From CAYLMG01 sp964464635 (lineage in GTDB: Bacteria > Planctomycetota > Phycisphaerae > Sedimentisphaerales > Anaerobacaceae), in contig CAYXGT010000019.1 of the NCBI GenBank assembly GCA_964464635.1, forward strand, positions 1-34,163: 34,163 nucleotides of DNA, written 5' to 3'. Under the pieces are notes generated by a model. That model was not told the DNA's origin and made no database searches. It was given only the letters and a program-made list of their open reading frames with translations. This document shows, piece by piece, positions 7,116-15,076 of the stretch; positions within the stretch are counted from its first letter, which is position 1, and the number at the start of each line of letters is the position of its first letter. The position numbers and the translations under genes are program-made.

Positions 7116-8432
7116 ATGGCCGGCAATCTTGGCAAAATTCTTATCCTGTCCTCAGACACTCAATGGCATCAAAAAATAACAAGCCTCCACAAAAAATTGT
7201 TCGAGGCTTCATATTTTTCCACCGGTGATGAAAGATATGAGCAGCTAATGAAAATACTTGATGCCGTACGAAAACAGCAGGACCAGGCTTTAATTGAATT
7301 TACCGAGAAATTTGACAATGTAAAACTGACAGCCTCACAGTTCAGAATAAGCGACAGGCAATTAGAAGAGGCACATAGCCAAATAGACGAAGATTTATTG
7401 TCGGCTATACGCAAATCGATTGACAATGTCAGAAAGTATCAGCAGAAAATTTTTATAGGGGACAAATCGAGTTTCAAAGATGGTGCCGGAATAAAATATA
7501 CTCCCTTAAAGAGAGTCGGCCTTTGTGTGCCGGGCGCATCAGCTCCGCTGCCCTCGACTGTGATAATGACAGCAGTACCTGCCCAGGTGGCGGGTGTAGA
7601 TGAAATTGCTGTAATCTCACCGCCAAGATACCAGGGCAGTATCCACCCTGTAATTTTAGCGGTTTGTTACGAACTCGGTATTGACGAAGTCTATCGAATC
7701 GGAGGCTCTCATGCAGTAGCTGCACTGGCCTACGGCACGCAGACAATGAAAAAAGTTGACAAAATCGTCGGCCCGGGAAATGCCTGGGTACAAATGGCCA
7801 AAAAACAGGTCTTCGGGCTCGTTGACATCGATTCAATAGCTGGGCCGAGCGAGGTCTTGATAATAGCGAACGCTCAAGCCAATCCTGCCTGGGTCGCAGC
7901 CGATATGCTGAGCCAGGCTGAACATTCACCGGGCAGTGCTGTTCTGTTTACCGATTCGCAGCGGCTGGCAGAAAACGTGCTCGCCGAGCTTGAAAAACAG
8001 GTTAAAAAACTGGACCGCTCGCAGCAAACGATAAAATGCCTTGAGGACTTCAGCGCAATAGTTGTTTTTGAAAATCTGGATGACTGTATTCTCCAGGCTA
8101 ACAATTTTGCATCTGAGCATCTTGAAATTCAGTGCGGTGAACAAAGCAAAATCATTGCCGAAAGAATCGACAATGCCGGTGCAATCTTTATCGGCGATTA
8201 TACCCCTGTCGCCGTCGGTGACTACTGGGCGGGCCCGAGTCATACTCTGCCAACAGGTATGACCGCAAAGTTCTTTAGTGCTCTGAGTAGCAATGATTTT
8301 ATCAAGTCAACCAGCATCATCGAATACGACAAGGACAAATTAGCTCGCAGCGCCGCAGATATTATCCGGCTGGCACAAATCGAAGGACTCGACGCCCACG
8401 CTAAAAGTGTACAAATCCGCAGTAACAAATAA
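7116..8432 (+). CDS. hisD: Histidinol dehydrogenase
   Basis: 438 residues, the usual family length. HisD performs the last two NAD-dependent oxidations of histidine biosynthesis (L-histidinol to L-histidine) and binds zinc. Expected zinc ligands are visible: Q267 and H270 in LSQAEHSPGS, D369 in VAVGDYWAGPSHTLPT, and H428 near the C-terminus (LDAHAKS). The GLCVPGASAPLPSTVIM segment is the nucleotide/active-site loop and SEHLEIQ carries the conserved catalytic E-H pair. AGGAG precedes the ATG. No other his gene is present, so this is a dispersed histidine gene attached to an aconitase/LOG cluster. It ends 13 nt from a convergent gene. Confidence 0.93.
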   Translation: MAGNLGKILILSSDTQWHQKITSLHKKLFEASYFSTGDERYEQLMKILDAVRKQQDQALIEFTEKFDNVKLTASQFRISDRQLEEAHSQIDEDLLSAIRKSIDNVRKYQQKIFIGDKSSFKDGAGIKYTPLKRVGLCVPGASAPLPSTVIMTAVPAQVAGVDEIAVISPPRYQGSIHPVILAVCYELGIDEVYRIGGSHAVAALAYGTQTMKKVDKIVGPGNAWVQMAKKQVFGLVDIDSIAGPSEVLIIANAQANPAWVAADMLSQAEHSPGSAVLFTDSQRLAENVLAELEKQVKKLDRSQQTIKCLEDFSAIVVFENLDDCILQANNFASEHLEIQCGEQSKIIAERIDNAGAIFIGDYTPVAVGDYWAGPSHTLPTGMTAKFFSALSSNDFIKSTSIIEYDKDKLARSAADIIRLAQIEGLDAHAKSVQIRSNK

Positions 8433-8445
8433 GCCTCACCGCAGC

Positions 8446-9480
8446 CTATACTTCCCACCTGAGTTTTTGTTGATTCCGCCAGTAGAATCGCCCGAGAAGG
8501 TGTGCAGTCACCAGCGAAAGGTAGATAATCGCCAACGGAAACAAAAGGTTAAGGATTACTGAAGTGGAAGTAACTGAAAAAATCCGTACTATAAGCCAGC
8601 CGAGCAGGGAAAAGAGAAAAAGCAAACCAAGGTATTGAAACAATGTGCTAAAGATTGAGCCTGTCAGCAGGATTGGATTAAGACCGTTGATAGAATCAAA
8701 CATAATAACTGCCAGAAATCCCATCGGAAAAAAGAAAACCGCAAATCCAAACAGAAGCCAAAATATATAATCCGTACTTCTCGTATTGTAAAAGTAAATA
8801 AGCATCGGGGCAGAAAAGAATAGAAGGCAGGTAACAACCTTCATTGTTTGAAAGAACATATCCCCAATTGTAGGAGAGCTGACCAGCACATCCGGTGCAC
8901 GAATATTGCCTTCGGCACTGTCGCGGACGCAGTGACAAAGATACCAGTACATATACAATCCAACGACAATATTGATAAAAAAACCGGGTATGGATACAAA
9001 AAATCCGAACGGCCCGAGTAAATTCGCCACCAAGCCGATAAGCAACGGTATCGAAATAACAATTCCCATAACTATCAGAGCCGGTGTACTGACTGGGTAA
9101 AGAAATATATCTATAATCCAGGGGAATTTCCGCTGTGGTATGTGCTCGCTTTCTTCGGCTGTTTCCAATCTTTCTTCAAGCCGCTGCAACTCTTGGCTGC
9201 GCTTATCAGCAATATTCTCGCAAGCATCTGGTATCCCGCCAGCTTTATCTTTCCGGGGAGCATCGAGAAACGTCAGATTTAAGCCGGGCTTTTCCTGCCT
9301 GTCTTCGGGCTCGCCGGCATCCTGAAGACTCGCTTGTGTCCTTTCGGTCTCAAATTCCAGCATAAAATCCGCAGGAACAACCAGTACAGCTTTACATTTA
9401 GGACACCTGCCCTTTTTGCCGGCCTGTGTTTCGGCAGCGGTTATCTTTTGCCCGCAGTTTTTGCAGCTAAATCTTATCAT
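8446..9480 (-). CDS. Zinc-ribbon membrane protein of unknown function
   Basis: 344 residues. The N-terminus MIRFSCKNCG...GRCPKCK has two C-x2-C pairs (C6/C9 and C26/C29), a zinc ribbon of the MJ0042/planctomycete type. A charged linker (about 45-120) follows, then a hydrophobic region from about residue 125 to the end with roughly five or six membrane helices (for example TPALIVMGIVISIPLLIGLVA and FFVSIPGFFINIVVGLYMYW). Such zinc-ribbon/multi-TM proteins are frequent in planctomycetes but have no established function. A promoter lies at 9517-9545, giving a leader of about 30 nt without an obvious Shine-Dalgarno sequence. It is divergent from the WYL regulator and may be a target of it. Confidence 0.75.
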   Translation of the reverse strand: MIRFSCKNCGQKITAAETQAGKKGRCPKCKAVLVVPADFMLEFETERTQASLQDAGEPEDRQEKPGLNLTFLDAPRKDKAGGIPDACENIADKRSQELQRLEERLETAEESEHIPQRKFPWIIDIFLYPVSTPALIVMGIVISIPLLIGLVANLLGPFGFFVSIPGFFINIVVGLYMYWYLCHCVRDSAEGNIRAPDVLVSSPTIGDMFFQTMKVVTCLLFFSAPMLIYFYNTRSTDYIFWLLFGFAVFFFPMGFLAVIMFDSINGLNPILLTGSIFSTLFQYLGLLFLFSLLGWLIVRIFSVTSTSVILNLLFPLAIIYLSLVTAHLLGRFYWRNQQKLRWEV

Positions 9481-9516
9481 AGCGAAAATTTGTCACTTAT
9501 AAGAAAATACAGGTTT

Positions 9517-9545
9517 ATTTTATCCTGAGAACACAAATATTTCAA
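9517..9545 (-). promoter_or_regulatory. Sigma70-type promoter for the zinc-ribbon membrane protein
   Basis: On the minus strand TTGAAA (9545-9540), a 17-bp spacer and TAAAAT (9522-9517), each box matching 5 of 6 consensus positions. The predicted start lies near 9510, 30 nt before the start codon. Confidence 0.6.
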
Positions 9546-9616
9546 CAAGCCTCTTCTACAAGGGGATTTTTTGTTCAACATAAAGCTCTTTTTTTGTAAA
9601 TTTGTAGCATAAAATT

Positions 9617-9646
9617 TTGACAAAACGATATAATTATCTGTATAAT
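9617..9646 (+). promoter_or_regulatory. Consensus sigma70-type promoter for the WYL regulator
   Basis: Perfect TTGACA (9617-9622), 18-bp spacer, perfect TATAAT (9641-9646). The predicted transcript start near 9653 leaves about 20 nt before the chosen start codon at 9674. This rules out the longer reading frame that would begin at the TTG inside the -35 box. Confidence 0.8.
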
Positions 9647-9673
9647 ATGTTTATTGCAAACCAAAGGGGAAAG

Positions 9674-10672
9674 ATGGTCGATCGAACAGGACAGCAGAAT
9701 ATGAAAAGCAGCAGAGTAGGCAGAATCGTACAAATCTTAACTACCTTACAGGCAGGCAAAAACTGCACTGTGGATGATCTGGCAAAAACCTTCGGAACAA
9801 GCCGCCGCACCGTATTTCGAGACCTCAAGGAGCTGCAGCTTATCGGTGTCCCATATCATTACGATTCCAAAAACGGCAGCTATACCATAGACCCTGAATT
9901 CTTCCTGCCTCCTATAGACCTGAACCTCCAGGAAGCACTCAGCCTCCTTTTACTGGTACACAAGGTGAGCAATCAGATGCAGATACCTTTTAAGAACTCC
10001 GCACTTCTTGCCGCCCTGAAAATCGAAAACAACCTGCCTGCCAAAATAAGGCGGTACTGTAATACATCTTTGCGCAGCATATCCACCAGGCTCAATCCCC
10101 AGGCGCCGATGAGGCTGCTCGACAAAACCTTCGAAAATCTACAGAAGGCTATAGAGAAAAAACGAAAAGTAAACATCCATTATCATTCGCTTTTCGAAGG
10201 CAATATTATAGAATTCGACCTGGACCCTTATCATTTGTTATATAACCAGCGGGCGTGGTATGTCCTGGGATTGTCCGCACTGCATAAGAGCATACGAACT
10301 CTCAAGCTAAGCCGAATCAGAGAGCTGCGGACGCTCGATAAATGTTTCGTCGATGGAGAACACTTCAACCTTGACGATTATCTCGGCAGAGCCTGGTCGA
10401 TGATACCCGAAGGCAAAATCTATAATATAAAGCTGCGATTTTTACCAAAAGTTGCCGCCAACGTAGCCGAAGTGCAATGGCACAGCACACAGAAGGTTAC
10501 TTACAACAAAGACGGTTCAGCCATCGTCGAGTTCCGCGTTGACGGGCTGGGAGAAATATTCTGGTGGGTACTCGGCTACGGCGACCAGGTACAGGTGCTC
10601 ACGCCAAAAGCTCTTCGCAAAAAAGTCCTCAGTACCGCTGAGAATATAATTAACCTGAACGAACAAATATAG
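9674..10672 (+). CDS. YafY-type transcriptional regulator: HTH plus WYL domain
   Basis: 332 residues from the ATG at 9674, which follows AAGGGGA and lies just downstream of the promoter; an ATG at 9701 is a possible alternative. Residues about 12-70 form a DeoR-like winged helix (RIVQILTTLQ, CTVDDLAKTFGTSRRTVFRDLKEL). The middle holds a WYL domain (about 150-235) with the NQRAWYVLGLS segment at its core, and the C-terminal part is a WCX-like extension ending in GYGDQVQVLTPKALR. WYL proteins bind small ligands or nucleic acid and regulate neighbouring genes, often autoregulating. The divergent zinc-ribbon membrane gene is the natural candidate target. No DNA-damage, CRISPR or phage-defence genes are adjacent. 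Confidence 0.85.
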   Translation: MVDRTGQQNMKSSRVGRIVQILTTLQAGKNCTVDDLAKTFGTSRRTVFRDLKELQLIGVPYHYDSKNGSYTIDPEFFLPPIDLNLQEALSLLLLVHKVSNQMQIPFKNSALLAALKIENNLPAKIRRYCNTSLRSISTRLNPQAPMRLLDKTFENLQKAIEKKRKVNIHYHSLFEGNIIEFDLDPYHLLYNQRAWYVLGLSALHKSIRTLKLSRIRELRTLDKCFVDGEHFNLDDYLGRAWSMIPEGKIYNIKLRFLPKVAANVAEVQWHSTQKVTYNKDGSAIVEFRVDGLGEIFWWVLGYGDQVQVLTPKALRKKVLSTAENIINLNEQI

Positions 10673-10712
10673 TGCCTATACAACCTGCTTGGAAAGCAAA
10701 ACTACAACTTTC

Positions 10713-10730
10713 CTCACGTCATCTCGTGAG
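10713..10730. repeat. Small hairpin between convergent genes
   Basis: CTCACG (10713-10718) pairs with CGTGAG (10725-10730) around a 6-nt loop. It lies between the WYL regulator and the convergent pseudopilin. There is no T-tract, so terminator function is doubtful. Confidence 0.3.
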
Positions 10731-10767
10731 ATATGCCAAATAATAAATGTTACTTACTCAGTACTTC

Positions 10768-11574
10768 TTACCACCAGAATACGGGGCAGCTGTTCGTGTT
10801 ATAACGACGTTTCATAGCGGTAAAAGGACGCCACTCCACGTGACCATCGGCAAAACCTATATTACCACCTGCAGCCTTTCTCTCACTCAGGACATGGCTG
10901 CTGCTGTCAGGATTTCCGTAAACACTGGGCATGCCGCCGCACATTATCTGTGCAAAGTTGCCGTCAGGATAATCAGCCTGAGGCCAGTTAATCGCGTCGC
11001 TCATAGTCACGTCTAATACGAGCTCAGCCTTGGAAGGCTGTTTGATATCAATTCTTCTAAGAAAGATTTTATCAGGTTCACCTGGATAGGTAACAATTCC
11101 ACCCGGCTCTCCAGGATTCCTACTCCATGGGCCCCACCAAAGAAATAAATAACCGGTAACACGGTAACCGGTCCTCGTAGTAGCATCAATCGCAAAACTC
11201 CAGGCCGCATCCATATATCTTCTGTGCATCGGGTTGGCCGGACAATAAAAGATAGGCTGCACGGGAACATCTTCACCCGGCCGAAGATCATATTTACTTA
11301 CATCTATACCCAGATTTTTCAAGTGCTCATTAGCAGTCGCGTATGAAACGTCCCAAATCCACCAACCATCCGTCTGCTCCGGAAGTCGGCCTTCGTGTTC
11401 ATCGGAGTAAATTGTCAAAGCCAGAAGGTGCTGATGTATGTTATTGGAACACGATGCACGCATAGCCTGGTCTCTTGCCAAACGCAGCGCAGGTATTAAT
11501 ATCGACAGCAGCAAGGCAATAACAGCTATCACAACCAAAAGTTCGACCAAGGTAAAAGCTTTTTTGCTTCTCAT
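10768..11574 (-). CDS. Prepilin-type pseudopilin with DG C-terminal motif (copy 3)
   Basis: 268 residues. Begins MRSKKAFTLVELLVVIAVIALLL: prepilin signal with cleavage between A6 and F7 and glutamate E11 at mature position 5, followed by the membrane helix. The C-terminus has GGNIGFADGHVEWRPF, the conserved end of the H-x9-DG pseudopilin family, although here the nearest histidine (SSHVLSERKAAGG) lies farther upstream than nine residues. AAAGGG precedes the ATG. It has its own promoter at 11665-11693. It is the third gene in a sigma factor / membrane protein / pseudopilin arrangement that parallels the left end of the window. It is more distant from the two left-end paralogs than they are from each other. 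Confidence 0.87.
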   Translation of the reverse strand: MRSKKAFTLVELLVVIAVIALLLSILIPALRLARDQAMRASCSNNIHQHLLALTIYSDEHEGRLPEQTDGWWIWDVSYATANEHLKNLGIDVSKYDLRPGEDVPVQPIFYCPANPMHRRYMDAAWSFAIDATTRTGYRVTGYLFLWWGPWSRNPGEPGGIVTYPGEPDKIFLRRIDIKQPSKAELVLDVTMSDAINWPQADYPDGNFAQIMCGGMPSVYGNPDSSSHVLSERKAAGGNIGFADGHVEWRPFTAMKRRYNTNSCPVFWW

Positions 11575-11664
11575 AAAATACCCTTTCGAAAATGTAAATT
11601 TAAAAAAACTTATTCAAAGATAACCTTGTACAAAAAAATCCTGCTCAAATTTCCCAATTTCCTC

Positions 11665-11693
11665 ATCTTACCATATTAATTTTCATAAGTCAA
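11665..11693 (-). promoter_or_regulatory. Sigma70-type promoter for pseudopilin 3
   Basis: Minus strand TTGACT (11693-11688, 5 of 6), 17-bp spacer, TAAGAT (11670-11665, 4 of 6). The predicted start near 11658 gives a leader of about 84 nt. Confidence 0.55.
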
Positions 11694-11728
11694 GCAATAA
11701 TAACTCCCGTAATAAACACAAAAGGCCA

Positions 11729-12277
11729 TTATTTTGCCCTTCTCTGCAGCATCGTAGCCTGCAGTCTTATCAACTCTGATGCTGTAACAACCTCAGTTCT
11801 AAAATCACCGTATATCACACGGTAGCTGTCTTCAGAAATCTTCCAGTGCATCATTAACGCATCCTTATCTTTCTTTTCAACATTACCGCCGTAATAAACG
11901 ACTTCTCTGCCATCCTGAAAAAAGTCGCTTGACCCCGGTAAATCTGCCAGCATATTTTTACCGGCTGCCATCTCACCTTTTAGTAAGTATTTTACAAGAA
12001 GCTTACCATCCTGATATACACTATCACTGCTTGAAGCACCATCCGGCCAAAAAGTTATACCTAAAAGCATCACAGCAATTATCACTGCCGCTGCTGCGAG
12101 CCTGTTTACCCTCAAATCTATCATTATTCTTATAGTATCCAGGCCGCCTCTATGTCTGGACAGGTCGGCTGGAATCGTGCCTTTAATATCTTCTGCTAGG
12201 CCCGGACGCACCGTTTCCGTCGTCCGCTCAGGCAATTCGTTTAACAAATTTTCCAGCCTATCCTTTTCCATTATCAT
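11729..12277 (-). CDS. Single-pass membrane protein downstream of an ECF sigma factor, possible anti-sigma
   Basis: 182 residues. The N-terminal part (about 1-58) is charged and cytoplasmic in appearance (LENLLNELPERTTETVRPGL). A single hydrophobic helix follows (about 59-75, LAAAAVIIAVMLLGITFW), then an outer domain ending FRTEVVTASELIRLQATML. Unlike the anti-sigma gene at the left end it has no Cys/His zinc motif; in fact it has no cysteine at all. The anti-sigma idea therefore rests only on position, 78 nt after the sigma gene, and on topology. The family is not recognised. Two ATGs two codons apart leave the start uncertain. Confidence 0.6.
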   Translation of the reverse strand: MIMEKDRLENLLNELPERTTETVRPGLAEDIKGTIPADLSRHRGGLDTIRIMIDLRVNRLAAAAVIIAVMLLGITFWPDGASSSDSVYQDGKLLVKYLLKGEMAAGKNMLADLPGSSDFFQDGREVVYYGGNVEKKDKDALMMHWKISEDSYRVIYGDFRTEVVTASELIRLQATMLQRRAK

Positions 12278-12355
12278 ATTCAGCCTGAAACAAAGTAATC
12301 TTATTAATACAAATTAACATCCCAAAATGCCCTATGAGCCGATTACCTCACCGTT

Positions 12356-12883
12356 TTACTTTAGCTCTTTTCTAAGAGCTTTTAATGCCCTGTTTAACCT
12401 GCTTTTGAAGGTGCCCTTTCTTATACCCAGCGCATCGGATGATTCACCAATTGTCAAATGCTGCATATAATGCAAAACAATCGTCTGCCTGAGCTTTAAC
12501 GGCAATCTTCCAACCGCATCTCTCAATTTACGAAGCTGCTCATCATGCTCAACCAGGCCCGGCCCATCTTCTCCGGATGCTTCTATATCAATATCAGCCA
12601 GGCTCACAGCACTGCCTGCTAAGTGCTTTCGCCAGTACAGCTTTGAAATATTGCTGGCAATGCGATATAGCCAGCTTGTCAGGGCCCTGCCGCTTCGCAG
12701 CTGGCTAATGTGCTTCCAGGCCTGCAGAAAGCATTCCTGCGTCAGGTCCTCGCTCACCTCTCGGCTGTGTCCAAGCCTGCGCATATACAGGTAAATCCGC
12801 TCATAATACTTGTCAACGAGCTCAACTGCCGCTGTTCGCTCACCCGCCTGTAATCTGGTTGCAAGTGTTTCTTGCTTTTCCAA
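12356..12883 (-). CDS. ECF-type RNA polymerase sigma factor
   Basis: 175 residues. Region 2 is seen in YYERIYLYMRRLGHSREVSEDLTQECFLQAW (residues 26-56; key D-L-T-Q-E-C-F) and ALTSWLYRIASN. Region 4 is seen in LPLKLRQTIVLHYMQHLTIGESSDALGIRKGTFKSRLNRA. The start is a TTG at 12883 preceded by AAGGA at good spacing; no better ATG fits because region 2 would be lost. It heads the second sigma / membrane protein / pseudopilin module. It probably activates envelope-related genes, including possibly its own locus; the regulon is unknown. Confidence 0.87.
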   Translation of the reverse strand: MEKQETLATRLQAGERTAAVELVDKYYERIYLYMRRLGHSREVSEDLTQECFLQAWKHISQLRSGRALTSWLYRIASNISKLYWRKHLAGSAVSLADIDIEASGEDGPGLVEHDEQLRKLRDAVGRLPLKLRQTIVLHYMQHLTIGESSDALGIRKGTFKSRLNRALKALRKELK

Positions 12884-13049
12884 GCTGCCGTCCTTCCTTA
12901 TAGGCTTTCGGGCTTACTTGTCACCCTTTATGATGCGCAAAAACCGTTTTCTGTTCTGTTAAATCTGCTTTTTTCTCACTGTTATCCATATCGGCTTTAA
13001 GAAAATGTAAACATGAGGCACAAAAAAAACTTCATACTTATAAGCAGCG

Positions 13050-13085
13050 CATAAAAAAGGCCGGAATTTGCCCATTCCGGCCTTT
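13050..13085 (-). terminator. Rho-independent terminator, minus strand
   Basis: A 12-bp perfect stem AAAGGCCGGAAT / ATTCCGGCCTTT (13074-13085 with 13056-13067) and a 6-nt loop. On the minus strand the stem runs into six T residues, so the direction is minus. No annotated gene ends here. Confidence 0.8.
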
Positions 13086-13182
13086 CTGAGACAGCTCTTA
13101 CATATATATTGCAGCTTTATAAAAAATCTTGTACTGTCTCAACGCAGAAACCAAAACTAACGAAGAAAAGACTTCTATCACT
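13052..13182 (-). ncRNA. Candidate small RNA of about 130 nt
   Basis: The unit begins about 7 nt after a perfect TATAAT box and ends at the minus-strand terminator. No ORF of meaningful length lies inside. Predicted structure from reading: an 8-bp stem TGAGACAG/CTGTCTCA (13141-13134 with 13094-13087) closing a 39-nt loop directly before the terminator stem, and a small GAAG/CTTC hairpin near the 5' end. It matches no RNA family that I recognise. An alternative is an attenuated leader for the sigma gene 170 nt downstream. Confidence 0.5.
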
Positions 13183-13188
13183 ATCGTT

Positions 13189-13218
13189 ATTATATTCTAT
13201 CTGGTGGAGTTATTGCAA
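13189..13218 (-). promoter_or_regulatory. Promoter of the candidate small RNA
   Basis: Minus strand TTGCAA (13218-13213), 18-bp spacer, perfect TATAAT (13194-13189). There is no start codon with a ribosome site before the downstream terminator. Confidence 0.6.
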
Positions 13219-13451
13219 GCTTTTTTTTAGAAATTTGTAAATTTTTTTAAATCCTTCAAATAAAGCCCTTTTTCAGGCATAAAATCCGCCTTTTCAGGCC
13301 TCCCACTCGTTATCGGAGCTTTAATCGGTACGATTTTCCACAGCTTTACAGGCAAAATCAATTCCAAGATACTCACATAGGGCGATTTATTGGGATATGA
13401 GTCGTGACTTTTAACTGCCTTGTATTAGATGCTTAAAAAACATAAAATACC

Positions 13452-13480
13452 TTGCAACTATCTTAGAACAGGCTTAAAAT
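13452..13480 (+). promoter_or_regulatory. Promoter of the ComM-like gene
   Basis: TTGCAA (13452-13457), 17-bp spacer, TAAAAT (13475-13480). The start near 13487 gives a leader of about 24 nt that includes the ribosome site AGAGGA before the ATG at 13511. Confidence 0.6.
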
Positions 13481-13510
13481 GCACCTTTTAATCTTAAAAG
13501 AGGAAAAATT

Positions 13511-15040
13511 ATGTTGGCCAGACTGCATAGCGTCACTCTTGAGGGAATAGATGGTGTAATCTGCGAGGTCGAAGTCGATGTTGCACGTGGCGGTTTCGAA
13601 AAAACACTCATCGTCGGGCTGCCCGATGCAGCAGTGAAAGAGAGCACCGAACGGGTTAAAAGTTCCATTATCAATTCCGGTTATAAATATCCCAGGACGC
13701 AGTCCGTAGTTAATCTTGCTCCCGCTGACATCAAAAAAGAAGGTCCCGCATTCGATTTGCCTATCGCTCTGGGAATGCTTATGGGAAGCAATGTATTTAC
13801 CAGCCAGATTGCCAGGGATTGTATCATTGTTGGCGAGCTTGCTCTCGACGGCAGGGTCAGGCCGGTAAAAGGCGTTTTGAGTATGGCGATGACCGCAGCA
13901 GCCAACGGCTACAGGGCAATTGTTGTACCGCTGGAAAACGCAGGCGAAGCCGCCGTCGTCAGTGACATCGAGGTTTACGCAGTCGGCTCACTGGCACAGG
14001 CCGTCGGCTTCCTGAACGGTCAATTACCGCTCGAAACCACCACCATAGATATCGAGAATATATTCAACATCGAAAGCCGATACGATGTCGATTTCTCCGA
14101 CGTAAAGGGACAGGAGTCCGTCAAACGCGCATTAACCATCGCCGCAGCCGGCGGACATAATATCCTGATGATTGGACCGCCGGGTGCCGGAAAAACTATG
14201 CTCGCTCAGAGAATGGCTACGATTATGCCGCCCCTGACCCTGACTGAGTCACTCGAGACAACACGCATCTATTCTTCGGTTGGTTTATTACCGAAAGGCA
14301 AGGCTTTGTTGGCTACAAGACCCGTACGCTCACCGCATCATACGGCAAGCGGCCCTGCCCTTATTGGCGGCGGAACAATTCCAAGACCGGGAGAACTCTC
14401 TCTCGCGCATCACGGAATTCTTTTTCTCGACGAGTTCACGGAATTCCCGCGCAACGTTCTCGAAATGATTCGCCAGCCTCTCGAAAGCGGAACCGTCACC
14501 GTATCACGGGCAAAAAGAACTATAACTTACTTCGCAAATTTCCTGCTTGTCGCTTCCTGTAATCCCTGTCCCTGCGGCTTTTACGGCTCGGGCGCAAGAC
14601 GATGCAGATGCACACCCGGCCAGATAGAGCGCTACTTATCGAAAATTTCCGGCCCGCTTATAGACAGAATCGACATACACATAGATGTCCCCGCGGTAAC
14701 TTTCACCAAACTGCGCTCAAAAACGGCCCAGCCGGACTCAGCCGATATAAGAAACGAGGTAATAAAGGCCAGAAGCACCCAGGCGAAGCGATTCGGTGAC
14801 GGCAAGGTAATGACAAATGCCCGCATGGCTCACAAACAGGTACGAAAGTTCTGTGACCTCGATTCGCCTTCCGAGATGCTCCTCAAGCAGGCAATGACCG
14901 AGTTCGGTCTTTCCGCACGTGCACACGATAAAATCTGCAAGGTCGCCCGAACCATAGCCGACCTGGCTGATTGCGAAACAATTACACCGGAACACATCGC
15001 AGAGGCAATCAGCTACCGTAAATTGGACAGGAAACTATGA
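13511..15040 (+). CDS. comM: ComM/YifB-family Mg-chelatase-like AAA+ ATPase
   Basis: 509 residues, typical length. An N-terminal LonC-like domain (about 1-185, with LPIALGMLMGS and GELALDGRVRPVKGVL) is followed by an AAA+ module with Walker A GPPGAGKT (222-229), Walker B ILFLDEF (about residue 307) and a cysteine-rich SCNPCPCGFYG loop. A C-terminal Mg-chelatase C domain follows (LSARAHDKICKVARTIADL). In Vibrio and other bacteria ComM is a hexameric helicase that promotes branch migration during natural transformation. A ribosome site AGAGGA precedes the ATG and a promoter lies just upstream. It is transcribed alone, with a convergent gene downstream. Confidence 0.92.
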   Translation: MLARLHSVTLEGIDGVICEVEVDVARGGFEKTLIVGLPDAAVKESTERVKSSIINSGYKYPRTQSVVNLAPADIKKEGPAFDLPIALGMLMGSNVFTSQIARDCIIVGELALDGRVRPVKGVLSMAMTAAANGYRAIVVPLENAGEAAVVSDIEVYAVGSLAQAVGFLNGQLPLETTTIDIENIFNIESRYDVDFSDVKGQESVKRALTIAAAGGHNILMIGPPGAGKTMLAQRMATIMPPLTLTESLETTRIYSSVGLLPKGKALLATRPVRSPHHTASGPALIGGGTIPRPGELSLAHHGILFLDEFTEFPRNVLEMIRQPLESGTVTVSRAKRTITYFANFLLVASCNPCPCGFYGSGARRCRCTPGQIERYLSKISGPLIDRIDIHIDVPAVTFTKLRSKTAQPDSADIRNEVIKARSTQAKRFGDGKVMTNARMAHKQVRKFCDLDSPSEMLLKQAMTEFGLSARAHDKICKVARTIADLADCETITPEHIAEAISYRKLDRKL

Positions 15041-15076
15041 AAGTGCCCACTCAGAGAAATATTAACAGAAAACCTC

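Larger units (their letters stand above)
12884..13510. other. 627-nt gene-free divergent region
   Basis: This lies between the minus-strand sigma factor and the plus-strand ComM-like gene. It holds a plus-strand promoter for comM (13452-13480) and a self-contained minus-strand unit with a promoter (13189-13218) and terminator (13050-13085). About 170 nt separate that terminator from the sigma start codon. The rest (13219-13450) is AT-rich with short direct repeats such as TTTTCAGGC near 13270 and 13292, and no credible ORF. Confidence 0.6.
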
